From the IMG/VR virus record IMGVR_UViG_3300049846_000848, positions 1 through 64,000 of that record: a stretch of 64,000 nt of DNA. One strand, given 5' to 3'. The notes under the pieces are model-generated. The model did not search any database. It worked only from the letters and a program-made list of their open reading frames with translations, and was not told where the DNA came from. Of this stretch, positions 1-8,498 are shown piece by piece (position 1 is the stretch's first letter; each line of letters opens with the position of its first letter). This stretch comes from a virus. Position numbers and translations under genes: made by a program.

Positions 1-577
1 CGGGCAATGAGCTAAGTGATTGAATATTGGCTATGGTTATAAATTTGTTTTTTGAGTTTTTAGCCGCTAGATTAACTTTTTGGCTACCAAAGAGATGCGC
101 TAATTCCCTATATAGTTGATTCTTAAGATTTAGATTAGGAGTTATGATCAAGGTAGGGACTCTTAAGGCATTTATGGCTAAGGCTATCACCCAGGACTTA
201 CCTACTCCGGTCGGGAGTATTCCTACCCCTCTATGATGAGCTACTAAACCTGTTACTACGGCGTCTTGTTCTACGTAAGGCGTGCCCCCTAGGTTACGTT
301 TAAAACGCACCTTATGGTCTATAATCGAGTCTGGTGGGGGCTTACGATGATCGACTATGCGGCAGGGGGTGACTCTACTGATCTTAGTAGAGATCTCTTC
401 GGCTAGTCCGCTACCAAACTCACCCTTAGCGGTTATGGCATGGATACGTACAGGGTACTGGGCGTGCTTGGTGGCATCTCTGTCTAGGTAGCTATAAGCT
501 AGTCGTAACTTAGCTAGTAGGCTACGGTCTAGGTTCTTGATCTGCGATGTAGAATTGTTTACGTGGATCTCTACCAT
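1..577 (-). CDS. SF2 DNA helicase, UvsW/ResIII-like (partial, C-terminus off the window)
   Basis: Reading the minus strand from an ATG at 577 gives about 192 residues that stay open to the window edge. Near residue 140 there is a Walker A motif, PTGVGKS, preceded by a Q-motif-like YVEQDAVV and followed by LIITPN (motif Ia) and a TIANIQSL segment (motif Ib-like). This is the N-terminal RecA-like lobe of a superfamily 2 helicase, as in T4 UvsW, which remodels replication and recombination forks. The DEAD/DEAH box and motifs III-VI lie outside the window. The start overlaps the upstream gene's stop as ATGA, so the two are translationally coupled. The family is clear; the exact subfamily is inferred. 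Confidence 0.8.
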   Translation of the reverse strand, partial: MVEIHVNNSTSQIKNLDRSLLAKLRLAYSYLDRDATKHAQYPVRIHAITAKGEFGSGLAEEISTKISRVTPCRIVDHRKPPPDSIIDHKVRFKRNLGGTPYVEQDAVVTGLVAHHRGVGILPTGVGKSWVIALAINALRVPTLIITPNLNLKNQLYRELAHLFGSQKVNLAAKNSKNKFITIANIQSLSSLP

Positions 578-960
578 CAGACTACCACTACCTTGTTACC
601 ACAAGTATTCAATGCATCCATTAGCTCTGATTCTTTTAGAGATAGTTCTTTAAACTCAGTAAGCTCCTCTAATTCCAATGGTTTAGATATCTTAAACCTA
701 GACTTCTTAACCATCCCTATAGTTAAACCCAGTACTTTCCTATTAGAGAATAACTGTACGGCTTGATCACTGTTATACTCACGCACCATTCGGTCTATCG
801 ATTCTAGGTATGAATCCTTACCGTAAGGACTAAGTTCTCTATGTTTAGTAAACTCCCATAGAAGTAAAGACCTCTTACGAGCCATACGTAAGGTGTTCAT
901 ACGTGAACGTACCTTTCTCAGTTCTTGTTTAATGATTGATTGGACACTCTTAACCTGCAT
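577..960 (-). CDS. Small basic protein of unknown function
   Basis: 127 residues, rich in Lys and Arg in the first 40 residues and predicted largely helical, with no motif I recognise. An AGGAGA ribosome binding site precedes the ATG, and a TTGACT/TACACT promoter lies about 20 bases further up. Its stop overlaps the start of the helicase as ATGA. Being first in a minus-strand early operon with a helicase suggests a role in early DNA metabolism, but this is only inference. Confidence 0.7.
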   Translation of the reverse strand: MQVKSVQSIIKQELRKVRSRMNTLRMARKRSLLLWEFTKHRELSPYGKDSYLESIDRMVREYNSDQAVQLFSNRKVLGLTIGMVKKSRFKISKPLELEELTEFKELSLKESELMDALNTCGNKVVVV

Positions 961-977
961 ACAGATCTCCTGTCACT

Positions 978-1006
978 AGTGTAGCAGGGTAGATAGGCAG
1001 AGTCAA
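978..1006 (-). promoter_or_regulatory. Sigma70-type promoter for the minus-strand helicase operon
   Basis: Read on the minus strand: TTGACT (1006-1001), a 17-base spacer, then TACACT (983-978), 17 bases before the start codon at 960. It matches the -35/-10 consensus well and is the only obvious promoter for the two minus-strand genes. Confidence 0.7.
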
Positions 1007-1334
1007 TAGGTGATATTTAAGGCACTGTTACTGAAATTAGACCTGACATGGCCAGTCCCATAGTTCTTAGCCTCCGTATATAACTATTATAACTTCAGTT
1101 AAACAGTTACATGCGATTGAGCACTAAGTACGGGGTATCATGGTCATCACCCCTAGTTAGTTGCTTGGTTTTACCTCGTTATAGCCGTGCTAGGATTTAA
1201 CATTGGTTACGGAGGACCTAGCCTGAAGAACTACTACCAGAAAGACAGGTAGCTATAACAAAGCGTATATTCCTTGCAGCAGAATAGTTAACCTAGGTGT
1301 TACTCTCCGTTGGGACTGTGTAGCTGGACCTACT

Positions 1335-1356
1335 TGAAATAACCCTAATTATTTCA
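1335..1356. repeat. Perfect inverted repeat, 8-base arms, 6-base loop
   Basis: TGAAATAA, loop CCCTAA, TTATTTCA. It is not followed by a T-run, so it is not a standard terminator. It could be an operator or a hairpin in an upstream RNA. Confidence 0.6.
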
Positions 1357-1489
1357 TCTATTCCAGATACTTGGTAGCCGGCATAACACTGGTAGACTAA
1401 CCTCTTTGATACTCAATAAAGAATATCACTAGTAATCATACGATTAATTCAACGATATGTCAACTACTTAAACCCATAAATAATAACAC

Positions 1490-1518
1490 TTGACTGTACT
1501 AAATAAACATTATATACT
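1490..1518 (+). promoter_or_regulatory. Strong sigma70-type promoter for the plus-strand early block
   Basis: TTGACT (1490-1495), 17-base spacer, TATACT (1513-1518). The start would fall near 1525, giving a leader of about 30 bases containing AGGAGGT just before the ATG at 1557. Confidence 0.75.
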
Positions 1519-1556
1519 GATCCTAGCCAAACTAAACCGAAGATAGGAGGTAACTA

Positions 1557-2129
1557 ATGGCTAATTATTCAAGAGTAAGTGACAAGAGTCTTTATTGCAA
1601 GATTGTGGCTAAGCCCACCAAACAAGGTGAAGTGAGTGAAGCTACCGGCTGGTATGTAGGTGGTACGCTACAGACCGGGGTTAAGTACAAGAACAAGCAA
1701 TTTACGTGCCATCTATTGCGGCCTAATGGTCAAGTCATCGGGGTTAACTTTACTCCAGGGGCTACTAAGCAGTACCTTAATGGACAACTAGCTCTATCTG
1801 AGTTGGTAGGTAAGTTCGTATCGATTAAAGCCGGAGAGACGGTTATGACTGAGCGAGGTCCTTTTACTCAGTTAGAGATCAGCGAGAAGCCAGCTCCAAG
1901 TGAGATGCCAGCTAATGACATCAAGATCTGTCATTTCGTAGACTTAGACGCAGTTAAGAGCGGACAAGGATTGCATAAGCGACCTACCGCAGCTAACGTG
2001 TCGGCTGAGGATATGGATGGACTAGCTGACGATGATGATGTATCGTCAAATCAAGCATTTACAGAAGCAGCTAGCAGCGTAGCTAGCAGCGCTAAGCCTC
2101 AATTTAATTCTAACCCATTTGCCGACTAG
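1557..2129 (+). CDS. Probable single-stranded DNA-binding protein
   Basis: 190 residues. The first 120 look beta-rich, consistent with an OB fold, with a hydrophilic, Asp-rich stretch (ADDDD near residue 160) and a flexible Ser/Ala-rich tail ending NPFAD. An acidic or flexible tail ending in a Pro-Phe pair is typical of phage and bacterial SSBs, where it binds partner proteins. The gene stands alone between a strong promoter with a perfect AGGAGGT site and a strong terminator, as expected for a protein needed in bulk, and directly precedes the primase-helicase. No signature residue proves the assignment; another early DNA-binding protein is possible. Confidence 0.45.
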   Translation: MANYSRVSDKSLYCKIVAKPTKQGEVSEATGWYVGGTLQTGVKYKNKQFTCHLLRPNGQVIGVNFTPGATKQYLNGQLALSELVGKFVSIKAGETVMTERGPFTQLEISEKPAPSEMPANDIKICHFVDLDAVKSGQGLHKRPTAANVSAEDMDGLADDDDVSSNQAFTEAASSVASSAKPQFNSNPFAD

Positions 2130-2163
2130 AAGGTTCACCTCCTCCCCCTCTAGTTGACATAAG

Positions 2164-2187
2164 AGCCCCCTTAACCGGGGGCTTTTT
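2164..2187 (+). terminator. Rho-independent terminator
   Basis: Perfect 7-base stem AGCCCCC/GGGGGCT with loop TTAACC, then TTTTT. It isolates the gene at 1557-2129 as its own transcript. Confidence 0.9.
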
Positions 2188-2228
2188 CATTTTATGATTT
2201 CGTGATATTATATTTATAGGAGGTAGTC

Positions 2229-4202
2229 ATGCGCTATCGTTTGATCCCAGCTAAGTGGAAGAAGGAAGAGGCTAAGGCCCAAAGTAAGGTACCGCCCAAG
2301 ATCCTAGAAGGAGAGTTCAACAATAACTCCCTAAAGCTGTATAACCGCGAAGGGTATAATATATACTTCTTTCCTAATGATTCTAAGACTAATAACTCTA
2401 AGGATGGGTGGTTTAGTGGCGAGGATATAGACAACTTTAAGTGGGTGTTTATAGACATAGACTTAAAGGATAAGGTTTATGCATCTATCACTGAGGCCGT
2501 GGATAAGATAAAGTCTTTTGAGCTACCGGCTAACGTGATAAACATTACGGGCAATGGAGTGCATGCATTCTGGCGGTTAGAGGATCTAGATGCGTTCAAC
2601 TACGTAACACTACAACAAAAACTCATAATACACTTTAAGTCAGATCCCAGCATCTACACTGTACTACAACTAATGCGAGTGCCTGGGTACTACAATACTA
2701 AAGACCAATACAATCCTAAGTTAGTGGAAACTATCCAACAAGATATGACTAAACGCTACAAGGTTAGTGACTTCGGATTTCTACCGGAGTTAGACGCTCT
2801 ACATAAGAGCCTAGTAGAAACTCACCTAACCCCCGCAGCAGAACGAGTGAAGAGAATTGAACTAGCTAGCACCGAACTACCTAGTAGGTTTACTGAACTA
2901 CTAAATAGGTCGGAACAAGTTAAAGACTTATTCTTATGTAAGTTTGGAGAAGATAGGTCTAGCTCGCTATGGCGGCTATGTCACATGTTAGTAAAGATGA
3001 ACTACGAAAGAGAAGAGATATTGCGAGTAGCCATTAACACCGATAAGGGTAAAGAGAAGGGAGCTGACTGGGTACAGAAGTATATCATGGATGATCTATT
3101 CACTCATGACATAAGAGGTCAAAAGGTAAACTTCCAGTGGCGTACCTTGGAAGAGGTTAAGACTAAAGCCGCCACTACGGTCAACTCCACTGTATTTAAG
3201 ATACCTACCACCCAGCTATGTCCATTCGACTATGGCTACAGGCCAGGCGACGTACTGGGCCTAATAGGTGGCTCTGGGGCAGGAAAGTCTACTGTATGCC
3301 TCAATATCATTAGAGAAGTAGCTGAGGCTAATCCTGATTTCGTGCATGTTTATATCTCATTAGAGATGAGTGAAGAGGAGATCTACGATAAGGTACGAAA
3401 ACAAGTAGGGGCGACGGAAACTATCCTACCTAAGATCATAATCATATCTAACGAGAACGACGACGGTACTTATCGCAATCTATCCCTACAAGATATCAAC
3501 GATAGTCTAACCCAGATTAAGAACGTGACAGGTAAGGCTATCGGGGTAGTAGTGTTAGATAATATTAACATCATGGATAAAGGACTAAGATCTAAAGGCG
3601 GCAGAGAATCTTACGAGAATGCTAACTTAATGCAGATATGCAAGGACATTAAAGAAGTAGCCCGCACCCAAGAAGTGTTCTGGATTACTCAATCCCAGTC
3701 TAGCCGAGAAAAAGCCGGGGAAGGCGACCTACCGCTGTACCAAGATGCCGCGTATGGTACCAGCAAGTTTGAGAACTTCTGTACTTTCGTTATCACATTA
3801 TGGCAGCCATTAAAGAATCAATATGGAGCCATAGCCCAGGATGATACTATCTCTAATAGAAATCTAAGAGTTATAGCTTTAAGATACTGCAAGAATCGCT
3901 TCCAGAGTGTAAACGATAAAGCTTTAGTAGGTGAAATAGGTTTACTTAAATATGATTTAGTTACAGATAGGTTCTCTAAGATGGACGAAAGAGACATGAT
4001 CATATACCATAAATATGAAGTACTAGCTAAAGATATAAATAAGAAAAAGAAGTCAGAAAGGGATATGAATATAGCTAGTTTTACTATCCCTACGGCAGCA
4101 GGTAAAGAGGAGAGTGCTAAGTATGATACCATCCACAAGCTTAGGGCAGAAGTATTTTCAGATAATAACATCGAAGTCACAGCTAAGCCTACTAACCAGT
4201 GA
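2229..4202 (+). CDS. Primase-helicase: AEP primase fused to a RecA/DnaB-type helicase
   Basis: 657 residues in two domains. Residues 70-160 carry the archaeo-eukaryotic primase signature: FIDID (D76, D78), GNGVHAFW (H112) and LMRVPGYYNTK (R150, N156, K158). Residues 330-560 form a RecA-like ATPase with Walker A GGSGAGKST (348-356), a SLEMS motif as in DnaB/GP4 helicases, and a Walker B-like VVVLDN. One protein would thus unwind DNA and prime the lagging strand at the fork. AGGAGGT lies just before the ATG. Its last 80 bases overlap the polymerase gene in another frame. Fold assignments are motif-based and strong; helicase polarity cannot be seen. Confidence 0.85.
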   Translation: MRYRLIPAKWKKEEAKAQSKVPPKILEGEFNNNSLKLYNREGYNIYFFPNDSKTNNSKDGWFSGEDIDNFKWVFIDIDLKDKVYASITEAVDKIKSFELPANVINITGNGVHAFWRLEDLDAFNYVTLQQKLIIHFKSDPSIYTVLQLMRVPGYYNTKDQYNPKLVETIQQDMTKRYKVSDFGFLPELDALHKSLVETHLTPAAERVKRIELASTELPSRFTELLNRSEQVKDLFLCKFGEDRSSSLWRLCHMLVKMNYEREEILRVAINTDKGKEKGADWVQKYIMDDLFTHDIRGQKVNFQWRTLEEVKTKAATTVNSTVFKIPTTQLCPFDYGYRPGDVLGLIGGSGAGKSTVCLNIIREVAEANPDFVHVYISLEMSEEEIYDKVRKQVGATETILPKIIIISNENDDGTYRNLSLQDINDSLTQIKNVTGKAIGVVVLDNINIMDKGLRSKGGRESYENANLMQICKDIKEVARTQEVFWITQSQSSREKAGEGDLPLYQDAAYGTSKFENFCTFVITLWQPLKNQYGAIAQDDTISNRNLRVIALRYCKNRFQSVNDKALVGEIGLLKYDLVTDRFSKMDERDMIIYHKYEVLAKDINKKKKSERDMNIASFTIPTAAGKEESAKYDTIHKLRAEVFSDNNIEVTAKPTNQ

Positions 4203-6210
4203 CCTAAAAGGTCGTGATGAATACATAGCTTACGACTTAGAGACTACTGGTCTTAATCCAAGGAAGGATAAGATCATAGGTATAGCCTTAGCTTATGGAG
4301 ATCTAAGTCATGTTAGATGCTATTATCTAGCTACTAGGGTATGGGATAAGGTACGTCAAGAGTTAGTTAATACCGAGATCTTAGAAGACATGCCTCAATT
4401 CTTAATTGATTATGTCAAGCCCTCTAAACTAATAACCCATAACGGAGTATTCGATGTTAACTTCACCTACCATGATTTTGAAGTAGAATTAGCCCAGTCA
4501 GTATATTCAGACACTCAGATGCAGCGTCATACTATAGATCCTACCTGCTCCACTAGATTCGCATTAAAAGAATTATCTAATAAGTATTGGCCCGGAGCTA
4601 GCCAAGAGCAGGCTGATTTAGCTGATTCAGTGGTAGCTAATGGTGGAATGTGGAAGGGTAAGCAAAAAGAGTTCTATAAAGCCAATTTAAAAATACTAAA
4701 ACATTATGCTTGCCAAGACGTATTCCTAACTCTAAATCTATTTCATTTACAAAATAAACAACTAGAAGAGATGCAGCTAACCGACTTGTTCTATAAAGAC
4801 GAAGTCATGCCACTATACCGAGAGTGCACTATTCCGATGAATCGCTATGGTCTTAAGATTGATATGGATAAACTGGCTAGGATTAGCCATGATATGCAAA
4901 ATACTATTAACAATATCACCAAAGAGATCTACGATGAATTAGGTGATATCTATCCTCCATTTGAAAAAAAGAAGAAACTAAACATAAATAGCAACATGCA
5001 TGTGGCTTGGCTATTATTCGCTCATTTTAAAGAGTTTCCAGAAGCTTTAACTGATGCCGGGGTAGAATTAGCTAAACGAATATCAGGCAAACGACCTTAC
5101 AATAAATCTGATATGTTGCAATTCTTATTAAGAGCTCGCGAGCAAGGGCACAACATATACAAGCTTGTATGCGTAGACGCAGATAATATAACTGAATACG
5201 CACCTAAATATAAATGGATAGATAACTTATTGAAATTAAAGAAAGAAGAGAAACTATACTCCTCCTACGTAGAATCAATAGGTGAGATGGCAGAGAATGG
5301 ATATATCTATCCACAATTCCTACAATTCGGTACCGTCACTGGTCGCTATAGTTCCTCTAAGCCTAATTGCCAGAATATCCCCCGCAAAGATGATAGGATT
5401 AAATCATTCATGATGGCTGACGAGGGTAAGTTGTTTATAGCAGCTGACCAGTCACAACTAGAACCTAGGGTACTAGCGCACTTAACTAAAGATCCTTTAA
5501 TGATTGCGGCTTTCCAGAACGGATTAGACTTCTATTCGGTTATTGGAATACAAGCTATGGGGCTAGACACTACTAAGTTTAGTGCCGATCCTAAGCTACC
5601 TAACTTCCTAAAAAACACCAAAGAAGGTGTAATGTATCGAGATACGGCTAAGGTCATCGCCCTAGCTACTGCCTATAATACCTCCAGTTTTCAAATGAAG
5701 CGCAGCCTAAAGAAGATGGCAGGACTGATTAGATCTATAGCTGAGACTCAAGAGATTATAACTAACTACCTAGATTCATTCCCCTCTATTCGTAACTACA
5801 TGGATAAGATGAAATCAGTAGCCATGAATAATGGAGTATGCTACAACATGTTCGGGCGTATAAGACAGATGCCAGTAGCACAGAGGCTAGCAGTTTTGGG
5901 CAAGACAGAGGATAACGACTATAACCTTAAAAGAGAGTTAAACGTCGCTTGTAATTACCCAATCCAATCAACCGCCTCGTCTATAATGAATAGATGCATG
6001 ATAGCCGTAGCCAAAGAGATACAATCCCATCCTGAATGGGGAGCTAGGATCGTGCTACAAGTCCACGATGCCCTGTACTTAGAGGCTAATGAGGAGTATG
6101 CTAAAGAAGTAGCTAATATGTTACAAGATAAGATGGAGAATACAATTAAGTTAAGATTACCATTAGAAGCAGTACCTAGCATTGGTAAGTACTTGAAAGA
6201 TTGTAAATAA
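4123..6210 (+). CDS. polA: Family A DNA polymerase with 3'-5' exonuclease domain
   Basis: About 695 residues. Exonuclease motifs: YDLETTGL near residue 38, HNGVFDVNF and YACQDVFLT. Polymerase motif A is ADQSQLEPR, motif B is the segment RDTAKVIALATAYN and motif C is QVHDAL. Motif C has HDA where E. coli Pol I has HDE. There is no 5'-3' exonuclease domain, as usual for phage replicases. I chose the ATG at 4123 because a GAGGAG site lies 10 bases upstream and the residues before the first exonuclease motif fit the family; this makes an 80-base out-of-frame overlap with the primase gene. It is the main replicative polymerase. Confidence 0.93.
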   Translation: MIPSTSLGQKYFQIITSKSQLSLLTSDLKGRDEYIAYDLETTGLNPRKDKIIGIALAYGDLSHVRCYYLATRVWDKVRQELVNTEILEDMPQFLIDYVKPSKLITHNGVFDVNFTYHDFEVELAQSVYSDTQMQRHTIDPTCSTRFALKELSNKYWPGASQEQADLADSVVANGGMWKGKQKEFYKANLKILKHYACQDVFLTLNLFHLQNKQLEEMQLTDLFYKDEVMPLYRECTIPMNRYGLKIDMDKLARISHDMQNTINNITKEIYDELGDIYPPFEKKKKLNINSNMHVAWLLFAHFKEFPEALTDAGVELAKRISGKRPYNKSDMLQFLLRAREQGHNIYKLVCVDADNITEYAPKYKWIDNLLKLKKEEKLYSSYVESIGEMAENGYIYPQFLQFGTVTGRYSSSKPNCQNIPRKDDRIKSFMMADEGKLFIAADQSQLEPRVLAHLTKDPLMIAAFQNGLDFYSVIGIQAMGLDTTKFSADPKLPNFLKNTKEGVMYRDTAKVIALATAYNTSSFQMKRSLKKMAGLIRSIAETQEIITNYLDSFPSIRNYMDKMKSVAMNNGVCYNMFGRIRQMPVAQRLAVLGKTEDNDYNLKRELNVACNYPIQSTASSIMNRCMIAVAKEIQSHPEWGARIVLQVHDALYLEANEEYAKEVANMLQDKMENTIKLRLPLEAVPSIGKYLKDCK

Positions 6211-6219
6211 GGAGTATGT

Positions 6220-6897
6220 ATGACATTTAAAGTAGTAGCATTCTGTGGCCCTGCCGGATCAGGTAAAGATACCTGTCACCAAATTCTAGCTGAATTAGGG
6301 GTAGTTAACCCTACTAAGATAGCTTTAGCTGGAACTTTAAAGAACTTATGCTCAGAATTCTTTCGCATCCCTATGAATTATTTTGAGGATAGAGATCTAA
6401 AAGAGAAGCCCTTTGATTATAGTAGACCATTAACTGAGCCTCAATTATATGAATTGATAGAGTTTATTTATGCTATCCTTCCTTATGATAGGGACAAGGT
6501 AGGTAATCTATCTAAGCATATAGGAGTATCATTTAGATCTCCTAGACATCTATTACAGTATGTTGGTACTGACATTATACGCAACACCTTAGACGTAAAC
6601 TGGCATCTTAGAGCTGCATTTTCTGATCCTAATAAGAAAGGTGTGTTCGCGGTGACTGATTGTCGCTTCGTATCTGAGGCCCAGTTTATTAAAGACTTTC
6701 TAGGTGATAATAGTAAAATATTCTTTGTTGATAATCCAAGGATTACAGTAGACTTATCGCATCCCTCAGAGGCTGAAGTACTTAAAGTTAAGGACTTATC
6801 TGGGGTCATCCGCATAGACAATAGTGGGGATCTTAATGATCTTAGGCTAACTATAGCTAAACAATTCCTATCTAACGCAGGAGATCTTATATGGTAG
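6220..6897 (+). CDS. Deoxynucleoside monophosphate kinase
   Basis: 225 residues. Walker A GPAGSGKDT sits at residues 10-18, and the central segment LLQYVGTDIIR followed by DVNWHLR matches phage dNMP kinases, which phosphorylate dNMPs for phage DNA synthesis. A GGAG site precedes the ATG. It follows the polymerase by 9 bases and fits with the dUTPase, dCMP deaminase and ribonucleotide reductase farther along. Phosphate acceptor specificity cannot be read from the sequence. Confidence 0.75.
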   Translation: MTFKVVAFCGPAGSGKDTCHQILAELGVVNPTKIALAGTLKNLCSEFFRIPMNYFEDRDLKEKPFDYSRPLTEPQLYELIEFIYAILPYDRDKVGNLSKHIGVSFRSPRHLLQYVGTDIIRNTLDVNWHLRAAFSDPNKKGVFAVTDCRFVSEAQFIKDFLGDNSKIFFVDNPRITVDLSHPSEAEVLKVKDLSGVIRIDNSGDLNDLRLTIAKQFLSNAGDLIW

Positions 6898-7166
6898 AAT
6901 GGTTGAAAAATAATAAGTGGTTATTCTGGATAGTGCCTATTATTTTAGGCGGTATTAAGTTGATTAATTTAATTAACTCTGTTAGACTAAATAAAGCTGA
7001 CTCCCAACTCAAGGACGCATTAGACGCGGGAGCGGACTCAAAGAAGAGTCAGGCTGTGCATGAGGCGCGGTCTGACTCTCATCTCGAACGAGCTAACGAA
7101 CTACGAGATAGGAGAGGTAGTCAAGCTGATGCTGGTTTAGACTGGCATAAGAACTATAAGGAATAA
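6891..7166 (+). CDS. Small membrane protein with N-terminal transmembrane helix
   Basis: 91 residues: a hydrophobic helix at about residues 11-28 followed by a charged, helical, Ala-rich tail. It overlaps the kinase gene by 7 bases and is followed at once by a secreted coiled-coil protein. The layout (N-terminal anchor plus long hydrophilic helix) recalls inner-membrane spanins, but also many unrelated small phage proteins. Confidence 0.6.
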   Translation: MVEWLKNNKWLFWIVPIILGGIKLINLINSVRLNKADSQLKDALDAGADSKKSQAVHEARSDSHLERANELRDRRGSQADAGLDWHKNYKE

Positions 7167-7168
7167 TT

Positions 7169-7552
7169 ATGAGAACATTATTAATATGTTTATTAATGAT
7201 CTATAATCAGGCATATTCCTGCGACTTCTCCTCCATCAAGCAAATTGATGGGGGATTTCTCTATCCACCAGAGTGCCACCGTACAGTGGGCAATGCCATG
7301 CAAGAACGTAAACTATTGAAACAAGAGAACGAAGAACTACGTAAGGCTATTACTTTTAAGGACTTAGCTATTAACGAGGCTAATGTTAGAGCTGATACCT
7401 TTCAAAAGGTAGCTATGGACAATACTGAGCGTATGCATGCAATGTCATCTAGTAGTCAAATCAAGGATATACTGACATTCTCTGGTGGAGTTGTAAGTGG
7501 ATTAGCTTTAGGTATAATCAGTACTAAGATTGCAGTGGAGGTAATAAAATGA
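7169..7552 (+). CDS. Exported coiled-coil protein with C-terminal membrane helix, u-spanin-like layout
   Basis: 127 residues. An N-terminal signal peptide ends AYS-C, close to a lipobox but with Gln at -4. Residues 45-95 form a charged helix likely to coil, and residues 100-125 form a Gly-rich transmembrane helix. A lipidated N-terminus with a C-terminal membrane anchor is the architecture of unimolecular spanins such as T1 gp11 (131 residues), which fuse inner and outer membranes at lysis. The position among replication genes is unusual for a lysis gene, so the call is tentative. Confidence 0.4.
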   Translation: MRTLLICLLMIYNQAYSCDFSSIKQIDGGFLYPPECHRTVGNAMQERKLLKQENEELRKAITFKDLAINEANVRADTFQKVAMDNTERMHAMSSSSQIKDILTFSGGVVSGLALGIISTKIAVEVIK

Positions 7553-8109
7553 GTGTTATAAACGTCTTACCTAATCCGTTGTTAGTTAACGTAGTTAAGC
7601 GACCAGATGATGGATTAGCTCAAGGTAGTTATGTTGTCACTGAATTCAAGATAAATAAAAATGAGAGACATCAAGCTGCTCTAGATGAGTTATTCGCTAA
7701 AGTAGATGAGGTATCTCAAGAAGTAGCCTTCTTCAAGAGAGGTGCTCATTCAGTAAAGTCCTGCGTATCCGATGATAGTATATCATTAATGATATTTAGC
7801 AAGTTACCTAATGGTAGTCGATTCAAGATAGCTCATAGTGATAAGCGTAGTTTTGCATTCTATCAAGATATCGTAGATATGCGATATGATGGAGATGCTA
7901 CTGCTACCTTAGCAGTAGTCGGTGATAGTATGACTTTCAAGATAGCAGAGGATATTGATATCAATGCACCTCAACCATTATGCTATAACTACCCTGAAGC
8001 GGTGCTATGGGACTTGTTAGAGTTTATAAACGTATTATCAATGCATATATTAGTGGAAGGCTTTGAAGAAGGGATTCTAATTGGCCCAGCTATAGTGGAG
8101 ATAGAATGA
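7549..8109 (+). CDS. Hypothetical protein, mixed alpha/beta
   Basis: 186 residues with no motif I recognise. No membrane segment or signal peptide. It overlaps both neighbours by 4 bases, so it is translated as part of the replication and recombination operon, just before the coiled-coil protein and recombinase genes. Confidence 0.7.
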   Translation: MSVINVLPNPLLVNVVKRPDDGLAQGSYVVTEFKINKNERHQAALDELFAKVDEVSQEVAFFKRGAHSVKSCVSDDSISLMIFSKLPNGSRFKIAHSDKRSFAFYQDIVDMRYDGDATATLAVVGDSMTFKIAEDIDINAPQPLCYNYPEAVLWDLLEFINVLSMHILVEGFEEGILIGPAIVEIE

Positions 8110-8498
8110 GCGAATCATCTTTTAAATTCAATCCAGAAATAGATCACACAATCAACGTAGCTAGACTACAAGAGGACTGCATCAATTTCCCCTCCATCCT
8201 GTACCATTACTGCACAGCTAAAGCAGATGCAGAGGAAGCCTTTGAGGCGTCTAAGCTTAGTTATGAGGAAGCTAAAGCCACGGTGTACCTACTTACTAAA
8301 CAAGGTGCAGATAAGATTACAGAGAAGCATTTAGAGGCTATCATTACTACCGATCATAAGGTACTTAAGGCTAAAGAGACTATGCTAAAAGCTAAGAGAG
8401 ATTTTGAAACTATTAAGGGTTATGTTGATTCACTTAGAGCTAAGAAAGATATGTTGGTGCAATTAAGTGCTGATATGAGATCAGAGAGGAACATGTGA
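8106..8498 (+). CDS. Coiled-coil protein preceding the recombinase gene
   Basis: 130 residues, nearly all helical and highly charged, with Ala/Lys/Glu heptads from about residue 40 on and an ending QLSADMRSER. Small helical proteins of this look often precede phage recombinase genes; their role is unknown to me. The stop codon overlaps the next start as TGATG. Confidence 0.65.
   Translation: MSESSFKFNPEIDHTINVARLQEDCINFPSILYHYCTAKADAEEAFEASKLSYEEAKATVYLLTKQGADKITEKHLEAIITTDHKVLKAKETMLKAKRDFETIKGYVDSLRAKKDMLVQLSADMRSERNM

Larger units (their letters stand above)
961..1556. other. Divergent intergenic control region, candidate replication origin or structured RNA region
   Basis: About 600 bases without a convincing gene, the largest gap in the window. 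It separates the minus-strand helicase operon from the plus-strand replication genes and has a good promoter at each end. It holds several short inverted repeats: GGGGT/ACCCC near 1131-1152, CTAGG/CCTAG near 1190-1222, CTACC/GGTAG near 1234-1252, and a perfect 8-base arm pair at 1335-1356. The right part (about 1400-1515) is AT-rich. Position beside primase-helicase and polymerase genes makes an origin plausible; no iteron array was seen. Confidence 0.4.

Noticed and set aside
2154-2159. TTGACA upstream of the primase-helicase gene
   Set aside because: The bases 17 downstream are the terminator stem (GGGGGC), so there is no -10; a weak TATTAT at 2206 lacks a good -35.
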